Shown here: positions 59,449-64,000 of the stretch, piece by piece
How the letters are laid out: each line of letters starts with the position of its first letter
Position numbering within the stretch: the stretch's first letter is position 1
From: Ypsolopha sequella
Taxonomy: Eukaryota; Arthropoda; Insecta; Lepidoptera; Ypsolophidae
DNA length: 64,000 nt
Assembly: GCA_934047225.1 (NCBI GenBank)
Contig: OW203992.1
Coordinates: 19,767,501 to 19,831,500, forward strand
Direction of reading: 5' to 3'
Made by a program: the position numbers and the translations under genes
Notes under the pieces: model-generated
What the model saw: the letters and a program-made list of their open reading frames with translations, nothing else
What the model was told of the DNA's origin: nothing
Database searches by the model: none

Positions 59449-59560
59449 CGGCGTGGGGCGAGGAGCGCGCACCGGGGCTGCGCGGCTCAGCGGCGCCGCG
59501 GGCCATGATGGCCGCTATCGAGAAGTCCGTGGCCCTCGTCTTGCTCTCATCAGCCAGCAT
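59449..59560 (-). CDS. mid: T-box transcription factor midline/H15 (Tbx20 subfamily), coding exon 1
   Basis: This exon encodes the first 37 residues of a nuclear T-box transcription factor, starting MLADESKTRATDF. It contains FSIAAIM, the eh1-like motif near the N-terminus of Tbx20-family proteins, which is known to recruit Groucho co-repressors. The exon ends in GCC G before a GT donor (59448-59447), i.e. phase 1, which fits exon 2. I chose the ATG at 59560 because the motif sits close to the N-terminus in the family. An in-frame ATG at 59611 would add 17 residues, and the frame stays open a little further upstream to a TGA. Base composition is GC-rich against AT-rich surroundings. The Tbx20 assignment rests mainly on exon 3; midline versus H15 cannot be separated from this piece. 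Confidence 0.82.
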
Positions 59561-59929
59561 CCTGTCTCCGGAACTAGCCCTCCACACCACTTCCGCACCT
59601 TCCACATCCATCAAACTGTTCTCAGCACCGACCGTCCAGTCTTCGAGATAACCGAATTTTCATATCCATTTCACTACGAGATTAAAGTGCATTGTTCCCG
59701 CCACATAAGCATGGTATTTTTGGCACTAATTTTTTCTTTAGGATTACTGATATAACAAAACCAATTAGTGTCTTATTAGAAGAGTGCGCTTCATAGTAAA
59801 CGCATATTATTATTTAAAAATAAATTGAAAAAATATTGATCACTATTCAGATTACAATAAAAAACAATCACTTTTTTTCGCGGTTAATTTGTTGTTTTGT
59901 CCGTTATCGCGCGGTAATAACGTGTATAT

Positions 59930-60090
59930 CAGTGGCGTAGCGTGCCGGTCACGGAGCTGGCGCGGACTGAGCGCGCGGCGCGCCGGGCGCGCGGGGCGGG
60001 GCGGGGCGCGGGGCGGGGCCGCCTCCCTGCGGCGTGCCAACCACTGGGCGCGCTACCCGCTGTCGCCACGACGGCACCACTAGGGGGGAC
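59930..60090. repeat. GC-rich segment starting CAGTGGCGTAGCGTGCC
   Basis: Extremely GC-rich island (GGGGCGGGGCGGGGCGCGGG) beginning ATATCAGTGGCGTAGCGTGC, a start seen in common lepidopteran repeats. It gives chance frames in several phases. Because it lies about 0.4 kb upstream of the T-box start codon, a promoter CpG element is an alternative. Confidence 0.4.
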
Positions 60091-63000
60091 GCTTGCAACG
60101 TCAACTCCGACCGACTTACAAACAATAACATTATTCGCCTCTTTTATATTCTATTCAAGCTACTTTCCAATTACTTGTAGTCATTGTCTGGTACTAAGTA
60201 TAAACATAACTTTACATTTTAGAACATATAATATTTTTAATGTATTTTGTGATCATTTTCAGAATAATTATCCGTAAATTAAATCGGAGCCGATCAGCCG
60301 ATAATAATCATCATGTTAGTTTGTATATCAGGTTCACCTTCATTAGAACAGACTTTTTCATACTGGACACTTGGGACTTGGTAATTATAGTAACGGCCCA
60401 AGAACTTTTTTCCGAATTACAAAAGTAAGCAATGACTCCCCATACTAATCGGAATAAGGTTTAGACAATATTGGTTTTGTAACATCGAGGAAAGTTCTGC
60501 AAGCCAATTTTTCGCTCTTATTTCAATCGTAATAATTCTTTCTTTTAAATTTTTACCGATAGTACACATAGGAGCATGAAGGAATATTTTCTCATTTTTA
60601 CAATATGAGTGGAGTCTCGTTCAATGTTATTCAATTATTTTCTAATGTGAATTTAATGTAACAATCAAAATCATACACAAAATTATCGATATAAAAAATG
60701 GAACTGCAAACAAATAAACTCACGCGCAGACGTGTATACTGTAGCACCGCCCCTGATGATAGATTGCATTATCATTAAAACGAGATAGCGTGAGTTTGAT
60801 TCCTCTTATAAACCACAAGTGCGAACGAGACGAGAGTATTTGATTTGTTTCGCTTGAGATGACGAGAGAAGCAATGGCAGACACAAATTTTAGCTTACCT
60901 TATGCAAGTTAAATTTTCATACTACAAGCTGAATTTTAATAAGCAGTTGCTTTCAATCTTATAATAGCAAGACTCAAGTAAAAGGCATGTAACAAATACA
61001 TTTGAAAATAATTTTGTCCTGCATTGTTGTCCCAAATAAAATTAAAATATGAAGCCTCACACACAAGCCGCAAAATATATTAAGAATTTAAATAATTTTG
61101 TTATACGAACGTTGATTTGGTCTGCAACTTGGCACCCAAAAAACTGTAGCTAAGTTTTTTATTTTTTATTTATCGTTACATATCGGTCATAGCGTAGTCG
61201 ACCTAGAAATAGAAAAAAATAAGTGCATAATAAGCATCTTGTATATTCAGAATCGGACCCTTGCGACGGAAGTTACGGACTGACCGAATCAACACCCTAT
61301 ATATTTCCTATCTATACTTACATATATTTATTTATTTGTAAAAAAACAAAATAAAATAATCTTATTTTATTACTCAAGTAAATATAAAAATATTAAATAA
61401 TATTAAAAGGTTGTCCTAAATGCTACCCGTGTGCAAACTTTCTGCTAGCCAATTTTATAATAGGCACTTCGTAGCACCGTAGCACCCGTAGAAGTCGCGT
61501 AGATTTTTGTAGCACTGCTACGCGCTGTCTATAGAGTTTTAAAGATGTCAATGTTTTGCGCTAAGTTTTGTCTATGGTTTTATTGATTTACATTTTTTTT
61601 TTTTGTTTTGTGGTCTCTAAATATTTATTGGGCAGTGTGTACATAAATAATCACGAATCATGTTAATACATAAATAACATTGAAAATATTCTCCTAAGCA
61701 CTCCAGACATAAAACCGAAACATTTCAACCTAAAACATCAGCGTTAGTAATTCTTTCCCCTTAAGAGAATAACACGGAGCATCTATTTTGACGTCTTGAG
61801 CGTTTATGTATTACGTATAAACCCTGAAATATGGCCTTCTGCGCCCTCCCACGTTACTGCACCATACTTAAGAGTACCTTAAGAGCACCTCAGTAAAACA
61901 CTTCCCATCTCTCTCAACGAACAAAACGTCGGGATATAAAAAACTCCGTCACATGGCTCTTACTCGTCGAATAGGCGCATTATTCGCGAAAATATGAAAA
62001 ATACTTGGTACTCGAGGGGCTATAACTCTGAGGGTGAGGCATTAAGAGGCATTATGAGGCGCTCCGATGTTTTTCAATTTGGCGAAATGGCGGCCGTCGA
62101 GTGCCGTCTTTATGCCGACTCGCGCCGCCTTGCACTGTGCGAAGTACCGCCATTAGCATACCTTTCATTGTTTCAAATATTATATTTGACTGTATTGCCA
62201 CAGAACTTGATAACCTTGAAGAAAAATGCATTTACCAGCGACAAGCGAGCCTAGATCACATTAATCTGCTCTTGAAACCTGCCATTGGCGATCACAACAG
62301 AACATTGTGCGAAATGTCGGAACTCATAATTCATTCTCAAAATCAACACCAATGACACGGTCATAAAAAGAAGGAAATAGTGTAAGAATGTCTGCGGCAT
62401 CCGAGAACAAAGCTACAAGCATTGTTAGCCATTTGTTAGGCGCGTTCTGAACGCAACAAGCACGCAATTCATGAGCGCTCTCGGCGCCCATTTTTTCAAT
62501 GCGAAAACCGAACGTCAATACGTCAATGAGCCTTTGAAATGCCAACCAAATATTTATTCGGTTCGGAACCCACACATGGCGGTCCGACCACACAGGACGG
62601 CATGTTGCCATATTGCGCTACATTAGAAAAGTTATGAAAAAGTTAATGAAATCGGCGACACATCAGCGAGAGTTCAACCGTGAAATGAAGTGCTCACCAC
62701 GAGCTGCTCTGTTAATTAATTTCAAACGAACCATACTATTGTTAGTGTAGTGGTTCATATTGAGTGCCTTTTCTTCAATTAAAAATACCTTAATCAATCA
62801 AATCTGAATACTCTCATTAACAACATACAATTTACCCTACATTCAACAACTATGAAAATAAACGCAGCGAACAACAAACGCTGCCGTAAACGAAAAATAA
62901 TATCAGAGAAATCATGGCCATAATTCGTCAAAAAATATTGCGACCATCACATGGTTTGAATATTTGAATAAAGAATGAAGTTGGCATAAAAAGCAGTGGC

Positions 63001-63118
63001 ATTGCAGAGGTGAGGAGCAACAAATCGTGCGCATTATAAATGACAAATGTAAGCCTGCGGTGCGCGCGCGCCGGTGTCGGGTTGCGGCCACCCGCGCGCC
63101 GGATTAGTTTCAACTTAC
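60091..63118. other. 5' flank or 5' UTR intron of the T-box gene
   Basis: Mostly AT-rich. The segment 61980-62620 is GC-richer (GAAATGGCGGCCGTCGAGTG) with overlapping frames on both strands and no domain; it may be regulatory. No other gene was recognised. Confidence 0.4.
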
Positions 63119-63240
63119 TTTCCGTTCGACTCCCTGCTCAGCTCCCTACGAGTATGAGTGAAGGAAACACCAAAATAGCACCCGGCTGCGGCGACCTCTG
63201 CCCTTGACGCTCGACTTAACATCGATACTGGGACGTTGAA
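63119..63240 (-). promoter_or_regulatory. Possible 5' UTR exon / promoter-proximal CpG-rich segment upstream of midline
   Basis: On the minus strand a canonical GTAAGT donor begins at 63118, directly after a moderately GC-rich segment without an obvious reading frame. The adjoining 63055-63110 stretch is strongly CpG-rich (repeated GCGCGC). This could be a non-coding first exon spliced to a site just upstream of the midline start at 59.6 kb, or simply a CpG-rich promoter flank. I see no clear TATA box or initiator, and the matching acceptor is not convincing. Confidence 0.25.
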
Positions 63241-64000
63241 TACAAGTAAATAAGATGTGAGCTCCAGGTTTTATGAGATTTCTGAAGTCGTAAAAGTGAG
63301 ACAACCTTTCCCAAAAGTTGCTTATATATAAGCACCTTTTCTTGCACTTAAACAGGTGAACAAAAAGGTATACGTTAGAAAATCATATGTATATACAGGG
63401 TTATTGGTAATAAGAATTTTCCCGTTAGCGGTAAAACTTAAAGTAATAAAAAGCAAGTATACATATTGCAACCTATGTACGACTTAATACAAAAAAAATT
63501 GTTTAGTTTTGAAAATTGCAAGTATTTTTTTTTTAATAAGATACACCTGAAATAGAACAATAAATGCTAATTTCAATAAAAATTATTTACTTATTGTCTA
63601 AAATAAGTTGGATTTAATAATTAATTAATTGCCTAAATAAAGAAATTGTTTAAAGAGAAACAGAGCCCTAATTGAAAATATTCCCAGCTTTTTACATTTC
63701 ATAGTTTATATATAATTAAGTATTGGAATGTTCTTCCCAGAAATAACAAAAGTATATTTATCCCAGATAAACCTGAATTATTATTTTTACCAAAATTTTA
63801 AAAAAATTTGCAAACCTTTTTACAAATAACTAAAAACGATACTAAAAATACAAAAAAAAATTGCACCAGTGTACATGCTGTTGTTTTAAAAGTCATCATC
63901 AAGTGCGACCATAGACATAGAATACTATTTTTTCAGTGTGACAGGAGATTAGGTACCTAACATTATTAAATTTTATATGGTATGTTATAGCAAGTTGACG
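63241..64000. other. AT-rich sequence at the window end, no feature seen
   Basis: No repeat partner in the window and no coding-like frame. Confidence 0.5.

Noticed and set aside
59852..60277. Several Arg/Ala-rich frames on both strands
   Set aside because: They come from an extreme GC-rich stretch; overlapping frames in most phases are expected there.
1..64000. CRISPR array, operon or bacterial island
   Set aside because: Spliced T-box exons, SINEs and LINEs show a eukaryotic nuclear sequence; the tandem repeats at 376-832 and 43871-44395 lack regular unique spacers.

Overview
The window looks like a lepidopteran (butterfly or moth) nuclear genome segment: AT-rich, intron-scale and crowded with interspersed repeats. 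It contains a SINE carrying the GGTGAAGGAAAACATCG motif common in Lepidoptera, several copies of a repeat that ends in GGGTTCCGTA-like sequence with CAGACAGA runs, LINE 3' ends with ATTC-type tails, a mariner relic, hAT-like MITEs and a Helitron-like end.

The only host gene I can support is on the minus strand: the 5' part of a Tbx20-subfamily T-box gene (midline/H15). Exon 1 (59449-59560) encodes the N-terminus with an FSIAAIM eh1-like motif. Exon 2 (50874-51035) is a Ser/Pro and acidic linker. Exon 3 (41836-41998) begins the T-box ([20 protein letters not shown]). All three have GT/AG borders and compatible phases (1, 1, 2). No later T-box exon was found between 1 and 41835, so intron 3 appears to be at least 41.8 kb. 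Positions 1-41835 are therefore most likely intronic, and the region above 59.6 kb is 5' flank or 5' UTR.

The most striking object is inside that intron: a 17,459-bp LTR-type element (11148-28606). It has two 4,749-bp direct terminal repeats (11148-15896 and 23858-28606) with TG...CA ends and a 4-bp target duplication, CTAA. The repeats are almost identical; I saw one C/T difference. The 7,961-bp internal domain has no gag or pol reading frame. It carries an old ~0.8-kb duplication, a 205-bp tandem duplication and a tRNA-like segment. This is the architecture of a LARD-type (large retrotransposon derivative) non-autonomous element. A purine tract and a degenerate tRNA-Arg-like primer site suggest it lies on the minus strand.

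The rest is a mosaic of foldback/MITE elements (5010-5280, 10420-10530, 29755-29881, 31988-32155, 36289-36543, 39404-39658, 42794-43157, 43871-44395, 46211-46532, 53623-54019), LINE relics and SINEs. Three repeats carry hammerhead-ribozyme-like cores on the minus strand (8105-8150, 43273-43315, 45691-45729). All calls come from reading the sequence; no database search was possible.
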